In this document: positions 1 to 5,326 of the stretch, piece by piece
Numbering within the stretch: the first letter of the stretch is position 1
Layout of the letters: every line of letters starts with the position of its first letter
Origin: Actinomycetes bacterium
GTDB taxonomy: Bacteria; Actinomycetota; Acidimicrobiia; Acidimicrobiales; Acidimicrobiaceae
Length of the DNA: 5,326 nt
Direction of reading: 5' to 3'
NCBI GenBank assembly: GCA_021790855.1
Contig: JAJYFP010000058.1
Location: forward strand, 1 to 5,326
The notes under the pieces: model-generated
The model's database searches: none
What the model saw: only the letters and a program-made list of their open reading frames with translations
Told to the model about the DNA's origin: nothing
Program-made: the position numbers and the translations under genes

Positions 1-80
1 TTTAAGTTCTGCCGATGCAGTTCGGACTGACCAATAAAGGTTCCACGACGCTCGATCCGTTGCGGATTAAGCTTTGCCAT
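1..80 (-). CDS. Probable N-terminal fragment of an unidentified protein, cut by the window edge
   Basis: Reading leftward from an ATG at 80-78, the frame stays open for 26 codons to the window edge. It begins MAKLNPQRIERRGTF and is rich in basic and polar residues, with no signal peptide or membrane segment. The start lies 10 bases after the tandem stop codons of the lipoprotein gene, on the same strand, so the two could be co-transcribed. The upstream bases carry only a weak purine run (GAGAG, 84-88, 3 bases from the start), which is a poor Shine-Dalgarno. I do not recognise a family. The case rests on position, strand and an open frame, and 26 codons can be open by chance, so this is tentative. 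Confidence 0.35.
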   Translation of the reverse strand, partial: MAKLNPQRIERRGTFIGQSELHRQNL

Positions 81-93
81 GTTCTCTCGCTTA

Positions 94-906
94 TTAGTTT
101 TTCACCAAGATATTCATTCCACCAGCGATCCGAGACGTGCTTCCCTTCATCGTTGCGACAATTCGAAAGGGAGTGGTTGAACTCGCCATCAGATCTGTCG
201 ATACCATTCCACTAGAAGATGTTGAGTAGGACATTGGAGAGACTGTTGTGGAACCCATACCCGATGACGTAGCAGTCTTGGGAGTTATCGTTACTCCGGC
301 ACCAGATACTGGACCAGAAGGCGAGGAGACCAAAATCGTTACCTTTTGGGTGCTCGACGATGCAACTGTAGCGAAAGGGGAGACTGTTACATAGTCGCCG
401 ATAGGAGCGGTAGGTGAAGTGCCTGCACTTGTCCACCAGGCATCCATCGATCCGACAGCACCCTTTGTCTGACTAAACGTCGATAAGGTACCTACAGATA
501 CTCCTATCATCTCCATAGTGTTAACTGGTTGGCCCTTCAAGACCAACGTCGCCTTCCCAGCCGCATCAGTGTGGGTCGAAGCTGTGGCAATGTAGGGATT
601 GGCAGAAGCCGTACCCGATCTCACCCATGTTTTTACTCCTACCCCGCTCAGTGGAACCATAGTGCCAAGATAAAACGATACAGGCGCTAGTGGTACCGGA
701 GCCCCTGACTTCGATAGTGCTGTTAGCGTAAATGTCGCATCTTGGCCACTTTGGACCATCTGGGCCGTCTTGGACGTCAGGATTGTGTATACACCCGTAG
801 GTGACTTGGAAGCAGATGTCGTACTTGAGCTGCTCGATGAAGCTGTCCCACACGCACTTAGAAGCAACGATAGCCCTGCGGCTCCTAAAATCGTTTTACT
901 GGTCAC
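94..906 (-). CDS. Secreted lipoprotein with two tandem Ig-like (Big_1-type) domains
   Basis: This is a 270-residue protein of unknown specific function, expected to be anchored on the outer face of the cytoplasmic membrane. Residues 1-19 form a lipoprotein signal: Lys4, a hydrophobic core, and lipobox Leu16-Ser17-Ala18-Cys19. A Ser/Thr-rich linker follows (about 22-35). Two similar segments, about 45-147 and 172-268, each resemble bacterial Ig-like domain 1 of invasin-type proteins: a strand with FTLTALSKSGAPV or VTILVSSPSGPVSGAGV, then a turn with TDAAGKATLVL or TSSSGMVSTDL, then a final strand pair. A WW-containing loop (157-158) joins them. The start is GTG at 906-904, supported by a perfect AAGGAG 5 bases upstream and by the signal peptide; the gene ends in tandem TAA TAA. 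Ig-like domains usually serve as stalks or adhesive modules; no enzymatic motif is visible. The domain assignment is by pattern only. Confidence 0.85.
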   Translation of the reverse strand: MTSKTILGAAGLSLLLSACGTASSSSSSTTSASKSPTGVYTILTSKTAQMVQSGQDATFTLTALSKSGAPVPLAPVSFYLGTMVPLSGVGVKTWVRSGTASANPYIATASTHTDAAGKATLVLKGQPVNTMEMIGVSVGTLSTFSQTKGAVGSMDAWWTSAGTSPTAPIGDYVTVSPFATVASSSTQKVTILVSSPSGPVSGAGVTITPKTATSSGMGSTTVSPMSYSTSSSGMVSTDLMASSTTPFRIVATMKGSTSRIAGGMNILVKN

Positions 907-911
907 GCTTT

Positions 912-917
912 CTCCTT
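912..917 (-). promoter_or_regulatory. Shine-Dalgarno of the lipoprotein gene
   Basis: On the minus strand the sequence reads AAGGAG, 5 bases (AAAGC) before the GTG start at 906. This full match to the anti-Shine-Dalgarno core fixes the non-ATG start and fits the signal peptide, which begins at that codon. Confidence 0.8.
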
Positions 918-920
918 GCC

Positions 921-1000
921 AATTTATTTACTTGTGTTTCCACTGTTATTAGAATATCGCTAACAACTTAGTAGATAATTTGTATATAAATACCATGTAG
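921..1000 (-). promoter_or_regulatory. AT-rich presumed promoter region of the lipoprotein gene
   Basis: This stretch is markedly more AT-rich than its surroundings and lies just upstream of the lipoprotein ribosome-binding site. The best -10-like hexamer on the minus strand is TATTCT (956-951), which would give a leader of roughly 35-40 bases. No convincing -35 hexamer sits at the usual distance. The location follows from composition and position rather than from a strong motif. Confidence 0.3.
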
Positions 1001-1030
1001 CTTCACAGATCGCTTCAGGATACGTACAGC

Positions 1031-1064
1031 AAACAAGAAAGTTGGTTGTCGTTAGTTCTCCAAC
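1031..1064 (-). terminator. Weak terminator-like hairpin downstream of hemH
   Basis: On the minus strand GTTGG (1064-1060) can pair with CCAAC (1045-1041), followed at once by the T-rich run TTTCTTGTTT (1040-1031). An alternative fold pairs GTTGG with the nearer CTAAC around an AGAA loop, using one G-U pair. The stem is only 5 bp and the first fold has a 14-base loop, so this is well below a textbook intrinsic terminator. It does lie between hemH and the presumed lipoprotein promoter, where one would be expected. Confidence 0.28.
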
Positions 1065-1168
1065 GTCTCGTCGTGCTACACGATGGATAGTGATGCTCGT
1101 GACTAACGGATCGAAGAGGTTGGTGTGCCTTGTATTTTCGATACGCAGGCTGTTGGTGGTCCGTATTC

Positions 1169-1185
1169 CAACTAAGTGTTAGTTG
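1169..1185 (-). repeat. Perfect 7-bp inverted repeat across the hemH stop codon
   Basis: CAACTAA (1169-1175) and TTAGTTG (1179-1185) are exact inverted copies separated by 3 bases, and the hemH TAG stop (1174-1172) lies inside the downstream arm on the minus strand. In mRNA this would form a short A-U-rich hairpin at the end of the coding region. No T-run follows, so I do not call it a terminator. It may protect the 3' end or may be chance. Confidence 0.4.
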
Positions 1186-2218
1186 TCTCTAAAGGTGAAC
1201 AGCAACATGTCGCCGAACAAAAGTCAGGAAGTGGCGTTCCGATGGCTTGTCTTTCACCGCTAGTTCGTAAGCGTTCAGATACAAGATCCACTACCATCTC
1301 TATGAAGTCGTCTGAGTGAGATGGTGTCGGTGCTCGATAGAGACTCACGCCTACGTGTTGTGCTCTTTGGAGCGCTAAAGTGTCGAGATCGTAGCGCACC
1401 TCTTGATGATCTGAGATAAAGCCTATAGGAACTACCACAAGGCGGCTATAGCCTTCTCTCGAGAGCTCTTCAATTTTGTCCCCGATGTCGGGTTCTAGCC
1501 ATGGCTGTGAAGGTGGCCCGCTCCGGGACTGGAACGCCTTAAAGAATGCATATTGTTTTCCAAGACGTTTTTCCATTGCTAGTTCAAGGTAAGAGCTTAC
1601 GAACTCCAGTTGCGCTTCGTAGTCGCTTACAGAGGCCATCTCTAGTGGTATCGAATGGGCCGTGGTGATGAACGCCGTGTCCTTGACGTAAGGTGAGTCC
1701 ACCTGAGTGAACGTCGACAGAGCGAGTTGTTCCAGAGAGGAAAGGAACTTTGGGTGGTTGTAAAAGCCTCTTACCTTATGTAGCTCGATAGATCCGCTCT
1801 TTGAGTTTGCCTGTTGAGCTCGTTCGATATCTTCGAGATACTGTCGACAAGAAGAGTAGGATGAGTACGCTGAAGTAACAAAAACTAGTGCTTTTGTGAC
1901 CCCGTCCGCTATCATCTCTCGCACCGTGTCTTGGATGTAGGGTGTCCAGTTTCTGTTTCCAAAGTAGATGGGAAGATCGAATCCTTGTCTCACCAATAGA
2001 TCTCTGACTCTTTCGATGAGGCTTCGATTTTGCTGATTGATAGACGAGGCCCCGCCGAAGTGGTAGTACTGTTTTGCTACCAGCTCCAGACGCTCTTTAG
2101 GAATGTGTCTTCCTTTAGTTACGTTCTCCAAAAAAGGCATTACGTCTTCTATGGATTCGGGACCTCCAAAGGAGAGCCAGAGGAGAGCCTGATAAGAAGT
2201 GCCCTTTGGAGCGGACAT
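1172..2218 (-). CDS. hemH: Ferrochelatase (actinobacterial coproporphyrin ferrochelatase type)
   Basis: This 348-residue cytosolic enzyme inserts Fe2+ into a porphyrin near the end of haem synthesis. In actinobacteria the family (also named CpfC) is known to use coproporphyrin III. Visible family blocks are LLWLSFGGPES (about 12-22), FGGASSINQQNR (54-65), TSAYSSYSSCRQYLED (115-130), TTAHSIP with the catalytic-site His188 (185-191), and GFISDHQEVRYDLD with the active-site Glu273 (266-279). Cys124 plus a C-terminal cluster (Cys334, Cys338, Cys339, Cys340) match the arrangement expected for the [2Fe-2S] cluster of actinobacterial ferrochelatases; which cysteines bind is inferred. Length is normal. 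The ATG lies 4 bases after the rpmB stop and has no usable Shine-Dalgarno (GGGAAAG is about 17 bases away), suggesting translational coupling to rpmB. No other haem-synthesis gene is in the window. Confidence 0.95.
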   Translation of the reverse strand: MSAPKGTSYQALLWLSFGGPESIEDVMPFLENVTKGRHIPKERLELVAKQYYHFGGASSINQQNRSLIERVRDLLVRQGFDLPIYFGNRNWTPYIQDTVREMIADGVTKALVFVTSAYSSYSSCRQYLEDIERAQQANSKSGSIELHKVRGFYNHPKFLSSLEQLALSTFTQVDSPYVKDTAFITTAHSIPLEMASVSDYEAQLEFVSSYLELAMEKRLGKQYAFFKAFQSRSGPPSQPWLEPDIGDKIEELSREGYSRLVVVPIGFISDHQEVRYDLDTLALQRAQHVGVSLYRAPTPSHSDDFIEMVVDLVSERLRTSGERQAIGTPLPDFCSATCCCSPLETTNT

Positions 2219-2222
2219 CGAT

Positions 2223-2411
2223 CTAAGCTTTTGTTACTTTCCCAGCTCGGATACATGAGGTACAAACTGAGATGCGTTTGGGTGTACCGCTAACTACTGC
2301 ACGAACTCGCTGTATGTTAGGATTGAATCTTTTTTTGTTTCTACGGTGGGAGTGAGAAAGACTCATGCCGAAGTACGGCTTTTTCCCACACAGTTCACAA
2401 ACTGCTGCCAC
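2223..2411 (-). CDS. rpmB: 50S ribosomal protein L28, zinc-binding (C+) form
   Basis: This is a 62-residue component of the large ribosomal subunit. It has the L28 signature: MAAVCELCGKKP at the start, a central SHSHRRNKKRFNPN block (residues 18-31), then RVRAVVSGTPKRISVCTSC. Two CxxC pairs (Cys5/Cys8 and Cys50/Cys53) make it the C+ type expected to bind one zinc ion. Length is typical of short actinobacterial and Gram-positive L28. The start is GTG (2411-2409), supported by GAGGAG 5 bases upstream; the in-frame MAAVCELC beginning matches the family and the other nearby ATG (2424) hits a stop after three codons. It diverges from the DAK-domain gene, and hemH follows 4 bases after its TAG stop, so the two probably share a transcript. 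Confidence 0.97.
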   Translation of the reverse strand: MAAVCELCGKKPYFGMSLSHSHRRNKKRFNPNIQRVRAVVSGTPKRISVCTSCIRAGKVTKA

Positions 2412-2416
2412 TTTAT

Positions 2417-2422
2417 CTCCTC
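2417..2422 (-). promoter_or_regulatory. Shine-Dalgarno of rpmB
   Basis: GAGGAG on the minus strand sits 5 bases (ATAAA) before the GTG start codon of rpmB. This strong site supports the GTG and stands in contrast to hemH downstream, which has none of its own. Confidence 0.8.
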
Positions 2423-2490
2423 ATCTGTTGAACACGGAACAATTAGTTTATACGCTTCGTTATCAAAGGCGAACTAAAGGGTTGGCGCAC

Positions 2491-2496
2491 TACTAT
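2491..2496 (+). promoter_or_regulatory. Candidate -10 box for a leaderless transcript of the DAK-domain gene
   Basis: TACTAT fits the actinobacterial -10 pattern TANNNT and ends exactly 7 bases before the GTG start at 2504. Transcription starting 7 bases downstream would place the GTG at the 5' end of the mRNA. This agrees with the absence of any Shine-Dalgarno before that codon. The hexamer also lies in the loop of a small inverted repeat, GCAC (2487-2490) and GTGC (2499-2502). No good -35 is visible. Confidence 0.4.
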
Positions 2497-2503
2497 TTGT
2501 GCA

Positions 2504-4243
2504 GTGGATGTAAAGAACTTTGATACCGCCAGCGCTCTTAAAAGGAGCTTCTCTAGACTTGAGGAGCTCCTTGAGGCTAACTATAGAAAGCTAAATAGGC
2601 TCAACGTATTTCCTGTTCCCGACGGTGACACTGGAACGAACATGTTGTTGACCGTTAGATCGGTAAACGATGCTTTACGCAAGGTACAAGGTCAAGCAGG
2701 TGAGGCAGCCAACTTTGCCAAGACTGTTTCGATGGCAGCCCTGCTAGGTGCACGAGGGAACTCTGGTGTTATTTTGTCTCAGATTATCCAAGGGTTTGTG
2801 TCTCATATCTCAAGCTCCCTGACGCATGTGAGGGACTCAAGTGAACTAGTCTCGAGCTGGGCCGAAGCCCTCCAAGAAGCCTCAGAGGAGGCACGCTCTG
2901 CAGTATTGAAGCCAATGGAAGGAACGATATTAACGGTGGCTTCGAGTGCTGCAAAGCAGGCCCTCATGGTCTCCAAGACGGCGGGAGCAGATCTAGAAAG
3001 CGTAATTCGAAGCACGATTGAAAGAGCTAGAGTGACGCTTGCTGAGACTCCGAACATGTTAGAGCAGCTCAAAAAGGCAGGAGTTGTTGACTCCGGAGGA
3101 GCTGGCTTTGTCCACGTTCTTGAAGCTCTCTACGAAGGCTTTCTAGGGAGAGAACTCCCTGAGTCTCTAAAGAACCATCCTTGGCTAGAGGAGTGGGGTG
3201 ACTTAGAGGAGATCCCAAGTGATAAGAGCTACGCCGAGGGTCCAAAGTCACAACGAGGACCTCGCTATGAGATTATGTACCTACTGGAGGCCGGGTCACT
3301 TGCGGTAGAAGATATGAAGAGTGCGTGGGCTGAGATCGGCGATTCAATAGTGGTAGTTGGTAGCGAGGGTATCTACAACTGCCATATTCACTCAAATGAC
3401 ATTGGCGCTTCTATAGAGGCCGGTATAGCTGCTGGTCAAGTTAGTAAAATCAAGGTATCTGATCTCTATGAACTAATCGAAGAGGGAGAGTTCCACAGAG
3501 TCGATGCGCCTCGTAATTCGTCAGTTCAAGAGAGAAAAGAGATAGACGATTTTGACCTTAGCGAAGGCGATCAAGAGGTTATGGAAGCCGCTATGGTCGC
3601 CGTTGTCAACGGAGTGGGACTTGGGGAGACTCTTAGATCTGTTGGAGTAGCGGGACTTATTGAAGGTAGAGAGTCGATGAACCCGTCGACTCAGGAGATA
3701 GTGGATATAGTCGAGTCGGTTCCAGCGCGATCTGTAGTTCTATTTCCAAATAGTAAGAACGTACTAGCAACGGCTCATCTTGCTAAGGACTTGGCGAGTA
3801 AGCCTGTGGAGGTGGTTCCTACCACGTCGGTGCTGCAAGCATTTTCGCTGGCTCTTGACTTTGATCCGTGTAAGAACGCCTCTGAAAACGCGGTCTTGAT
3901 GCAAGAACAGCTTCCGAAGGTACGATTCGGAGAGGTTACCTTCGCCTCTAGGAGCGGTACCACTAGTGACGGAACGGGCTCTTTTGATGAAGGGGACCTC
4001 GTCGGGATATACCACTCCGACGTGCAGGTTGTCGGGGAAACTCTCTCTGATGTTGCCTTCTCTTTATGTGGGAAGATGACTCTACCGACAGATGAGCTTA
4101 TCACCTTAGTGTGGGGGGCCCAGCTTACTCTTGAACAGGCGACAGCTGTGGCTAAAGATCTACAGGAAAAGATGCCACACCTAGACGTTGACTTGCTCTA
4201 TGGGGGTCAACCTAACTACCCGTTACTGATATCCACTGAGTGA
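2504..4243 (+). CDS. fakA: DAK-domain protein of the FakA/YloV family (probable fatty acid kinase catalytic subunit)
   Basis: This 579-residue cytosolic protein has the three-part layout of FakA, which in Firmicutes phosphorylates fatty acids carried by FakB. The N-terminal DhaL/DAK2 nucleotide domain (about 5-215) shows NVFPVPDGDTGTNM (34-47) with metal-binding Asp40 and Asp42, ALLGARGNSGVILSQI (79-94), KPMEGTILTV (136-145) and GVVDSGGAGF (193-202). The middle domain (about 250-325) has the His pair His294/His296 in YNCHIHSND, but where Firmicutes FakA has a GYCTEF-type cysteine this protein has RYEIMYLL. The C-terminal domain (about 355-579) contains SMNPSTQEIVD, VVLFPNSKN and VPTTSVLQAFSL, typical of the family. 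No fakB (DegV) is in the window, so the substrate is inferred. The start is GTG without a Shine-Dalgarno, probably leaderless. It is followed 12-21 bases later by recG, a conserved pairing. Confidence 0.88.
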   Translation: MDVKNFDTASALKRSFSRLEELLEANYRKLNRLNVFPVPDGDTGTNMLLTVRSVNDALRKVQGQAGEAANFAKTVSMAALLGARGNSGVILSQIIQGFVSHISSSLTHVRDSSELVSSWAEALQEASEEARSAVLKPMEGTILTVASSAAKQALMVSKTAGADLESVIRSTIERARVTLAETPNMLEQLKKAGVVDSGGAGFVHVLEALYEGFLGRELPESLKNHPWLEEWGDLEEIPSDKSYAEGPKSQRGPRYEIMYLLEAGSLAVEDMKSAWAEIGDSIVVVGSEGIYNCHIHSNDIGASIEAGIAAGQVSKIKVSDLYELIEEGEFHRVDAPRNSSVQERKEIDDFDLSEGDQEVMEAAMVAVVNGVGLGETLRSVGVAGLIEGRESMNPSTQEIVDIVESVPARSVVLFPNSKNVLATAHLAKDLASKPVEVVPTTSVLQAFSLALDFDPCKNASENAVLMQEQLPKVRFGEVTFASRSGTTSDGTGSFDEGDLVGIYHSDVQVVGETLSDVAFSLCGKMTLPTDELITLVWGAQLTLEQATAVAKDLQEKMPHLDVDLLYGGQPNYPLLISTE

Positions 4244-4251
4244 GTCTCTTC

Positions 4252-4257
4252 TATAAT
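4252..4257 (+). promoter_or_regulatory. Candidate -10 box (perfect TATAAT) for recG
   Basis: A perfect TATAAT lies between the DAK-domain gene and recG, overlapping the first possible recG ATG (4256) and ending exactly 7 bases before the second in-frame ATG (4265). A promoter here would make a leaderless recG mRNA starting at 4265. No recognisable -35 lies 16-19 bases upstream. recG may also be read through from the gene before it. Confidence 0.4.
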
Positions 4258-5326
4258 GGAACACATGTACGATGGTGTTATACGGTCACAAGGGACAACT
4301 CTCGTTGAACTGACGAAGATTCCTATTGAAACCTTGAAAGGAATAGGTCCGACTCGGTCCAAGGGATTCAATGCACTAGGCGTTTATACACTATACGACC
4401 TTGTTACGTACTACCCCCGGCGCTACATAGACAGAACACGTCAGTCTCCCATTACAGAGGCTGCTCTGGATAGAGAGATTGTAGTGTTGGGTACCGTCTC
4501 TGAGGTAGCGACTCGGAGGTTAAAAGGCGGCAAGATGCTCGTTGAAGCGAGACTCTTTGACGGTCATAGTCGCTGTAAACTCGTTTTTTTCAATCAGGCT
4601 TGGAGGCAACGACAGTTATCTCACGTGAAAGACGTGGCGGTCTTTGGGAAACTGCAGCGATTTCGATCTGACTTCCAAATGACTAACCCGATCGTAGATA
4701 CGGTTGGGGACCGCACAGGAATCGTTGTGCCTATCTATCCTATGAGCGAAAAAGCGCAAGTGTCGACGTGGGATATCCATCGTGCCCTGAAGGTGCTTTT
4801 TGAAGAGGTCGTTCCAAAGCTCCAAGACTCATTACCCCATAAAGTACTAGATGAGTTTGATCTCATTGAAAGAGACAACGCGTTTAGATCGGTTCACTTT
4901 GCAGATTCAATAGATCAGGTAGTAGCGGCCCGCAGGCGACTCATTTTCGACGAACTTTTCCGTCTTCAACTCACATTGGTAGCTAGAAAGGCTCGATATA
5001 TAAGAGATTCTTGTGGTATTGCTCATGACGTAACTCCATTTATGGGCGCAAGTCTTAGGGATGAGTCTTTGGTATCTGCCTTCTTGTCTTCCCTGTCGTT
5101 CTCGTTGACGAGGGCTCAGATGCGAGTAGTAGGTGAGATAGCGAACGATATGGCGAGAGATATACCAATGCATCGCTTAGTTCAAGGAGATGTAGGATCT
5201 GGAAAGACTCTCGTGGCTCTTTTATCTATGTTGTTTTCGGTTCAAAGTGGTCGACAAGCGGCACTTCTTGCACCGACTGAAGTACTTGCTGAACAGCATT
5301 TCTTGTCGTTGAGCCATTACCTTAGC
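4256..5326 (+). CDS. recG: ATP-dependent DNA helicase RecG, N-terminal half (3' end outside window)
   Basis: The frame is open for 357 codons to the window edge; complete RecG is around 700 residues. RecG is a DNA translocase that remodels stalled replication forks and branched recombination intermediates. Visible parts are LKGIGPTRSKGFNALGV (27-43) with the TLYDLVTYYPRRYIDRT block, an OB-fold wedge domain (about 73-155, including VLGTVSEV and KLVFFNQAW), and SVHFADS followed by ARRRLIFDELFRLQL before the helicase core. The core shows the Q-motif region LTRAQMRVV (Gln288), Walker A GDVGSGKT (311-318, Lys317) and motif Ia APTEVLAEQH (339-348). Motifs II-VI lie beyond the edge. The start is uncertain: ATG 4256 or ATG 4265, three codons later. 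Neither has a strong Shine-Dalgarno, and 4265 fits a leaderless start. No frameshift is seen. It probably belongs to the transcript of the DAK-domain gene. Confidence 0.95.
   Translation, partial: MEHMYDGVIRSQGTTLVELTKIPIETLKGIGPTRSKGFNALGVYTLYDLVTYYPRRYIDRTRQSPITEAALDREIVVLGTVSEVATRRLKGGKMLVEARLFDGHSRCKLVFFNQAWRQRQLSHVKDVAVFGKLQRFRSDFQMTNPIVDTVGDRTGIVVPIYPMSEKAQVSTWDIHRALKVLFEEVVPKLQDSLPHKVLDEFDLIERDNAFRSVHFADSIDQVVAARRRLIFDELFRLQLTLVARKARYIRDSCGIAHDVTPFMGASLRDESLVSAFLSSLSFSLTRAQMRVVGEIANDMARDIPMHRLVQGDVGSGKTLVALLSMLFSVQSGRQAALLAPTEVLAEQHFLSLSHYLS

Larger units (their letters stand above)
2412..2503. promoter_or_regulatory. Divergent control region between rpmB and the DAK-domain gene
   Basis: These 92 bases must hold the promoters for both directions. 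The core TTTATAC (2447-2453) can be read both ways. On the minus strand it gives TATAAA (2452-2447) as a possible -10 for rpmB, with a leader of about 30 bases. On the plus strand it gives TATACG (2449-2454), 15 bases after TTGAAC (2428-2433), a short spacing. A second plus-strand -10 candidate lies at 2491-2496. None has a strong -35 at ideal spacing, so the region is secure but the exact sites are not. Confidence 0.5.

Noticed and set aside
15..215. A 66-codon plus-strand open frame over the 3' end of the lipoprotein gene
   Set aside because: It overlaps the lipoprotein gene antisense, has no ribosome-binding site or recognisable domain, and is best explained as a shadow frame.
1071..1083. 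TCGTG-CTA-CACGA as a possible intrinsic terminator
   Set aside because: The stem is only 5 bp and is not followed by a T-run on either strand.
2030..2293. An 87-codon plus-strand frame spanning the 5' end of hemH and the 3' end of rpmB
   Set aside because: It is antisense to two confidently identified conserved genes and shows no domain or ribosome-binding site.
3764..4104. Two overlapping minus-strand open frames inside the DAK-domain gene
   Set aside because: They lie wholly within a well-supported coding region with clear family motifs; neither product has a recognisable domain.
4907..5173. A minus-strand frame of 88 codons inside recG
   Set aside because: The plus strand here encodes unmistakable RecG sequence running to the Walker A motif; the antisense product looks random.
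1..5326. Mobile element, CRISPR array, tRNA or rRNA
   Set aside because: I saw no transposase or integrase, no terminal repeats, no regularly spaced repeats and no tRNA-like cloverleaf or rRNA sequence on either strand; this was reading by eye, not a search.

Overview
The window reads as chromosomal DNA from a mid-GC actinobacterium (about half G+C by eye, uneven use of AGA/AGG/ATA codons). The ferrochelatase has the actinobacterial form, with a SFGGPE start, an SDHxEVxYDLD block and a C-terminal cysteine cluster. The DAK/FakA-like protein beside recG and the apparently leaderless starts also fit Actinomycetota. A mid-GC lineage such as some Acidimicrobiia is possible, but this is a guess from composition and gene content, and no ribosomal RNA is present to settle it.

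Layout. Positions 1-2411 are read from the minus strand and 2504-5326 from the plus strand, diverging from a 92-base control region. In order of minus-strand transcription come rpmB (ribosomal protein L28, zinc-ribbon form), then hemH/cpfC (ferrochelatase) 4 bases later. A 265-base spacer follows, holding a weak terminator-like hairpin and an AT-rich presumed promoter. Next is a secreted lipoprotein with two Ig-like (Big_1-type) repeats, and finally the probable start of another gene that runs off the left edge. On the plus strand are a fakA/yloV-type DAK-domain gene and then recG, which runs off the right edge and is present as its N-terminal half.

How they work together. rpmB, the DAK-domain gene and recG form a neighbourhood familiar across Gram-positive bacteria and actinobacteria, and I see no mobile DNA, CRISPR array, tRNA or rRNA. 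hemH is the less expected neighbour: it is packed against rpmB, has no good ribosome-binding site of its own, and is probably translated from the rpmB transcript. The lipoprotein is the accessory-looking, least characterised gene.

The most interesting signals are regulatory. The DAK-domain gene and recG each have a TANNNT -10-like hexamer exactly 7 bases before a start codon and no Shine-Dalgarno, the layout of leaderless actinobacterial mRNAs. rpmB and the lipoprotein gene have strong Shine-Dalgarno sequences instead. I did not find a clearly new multi-gene system here.
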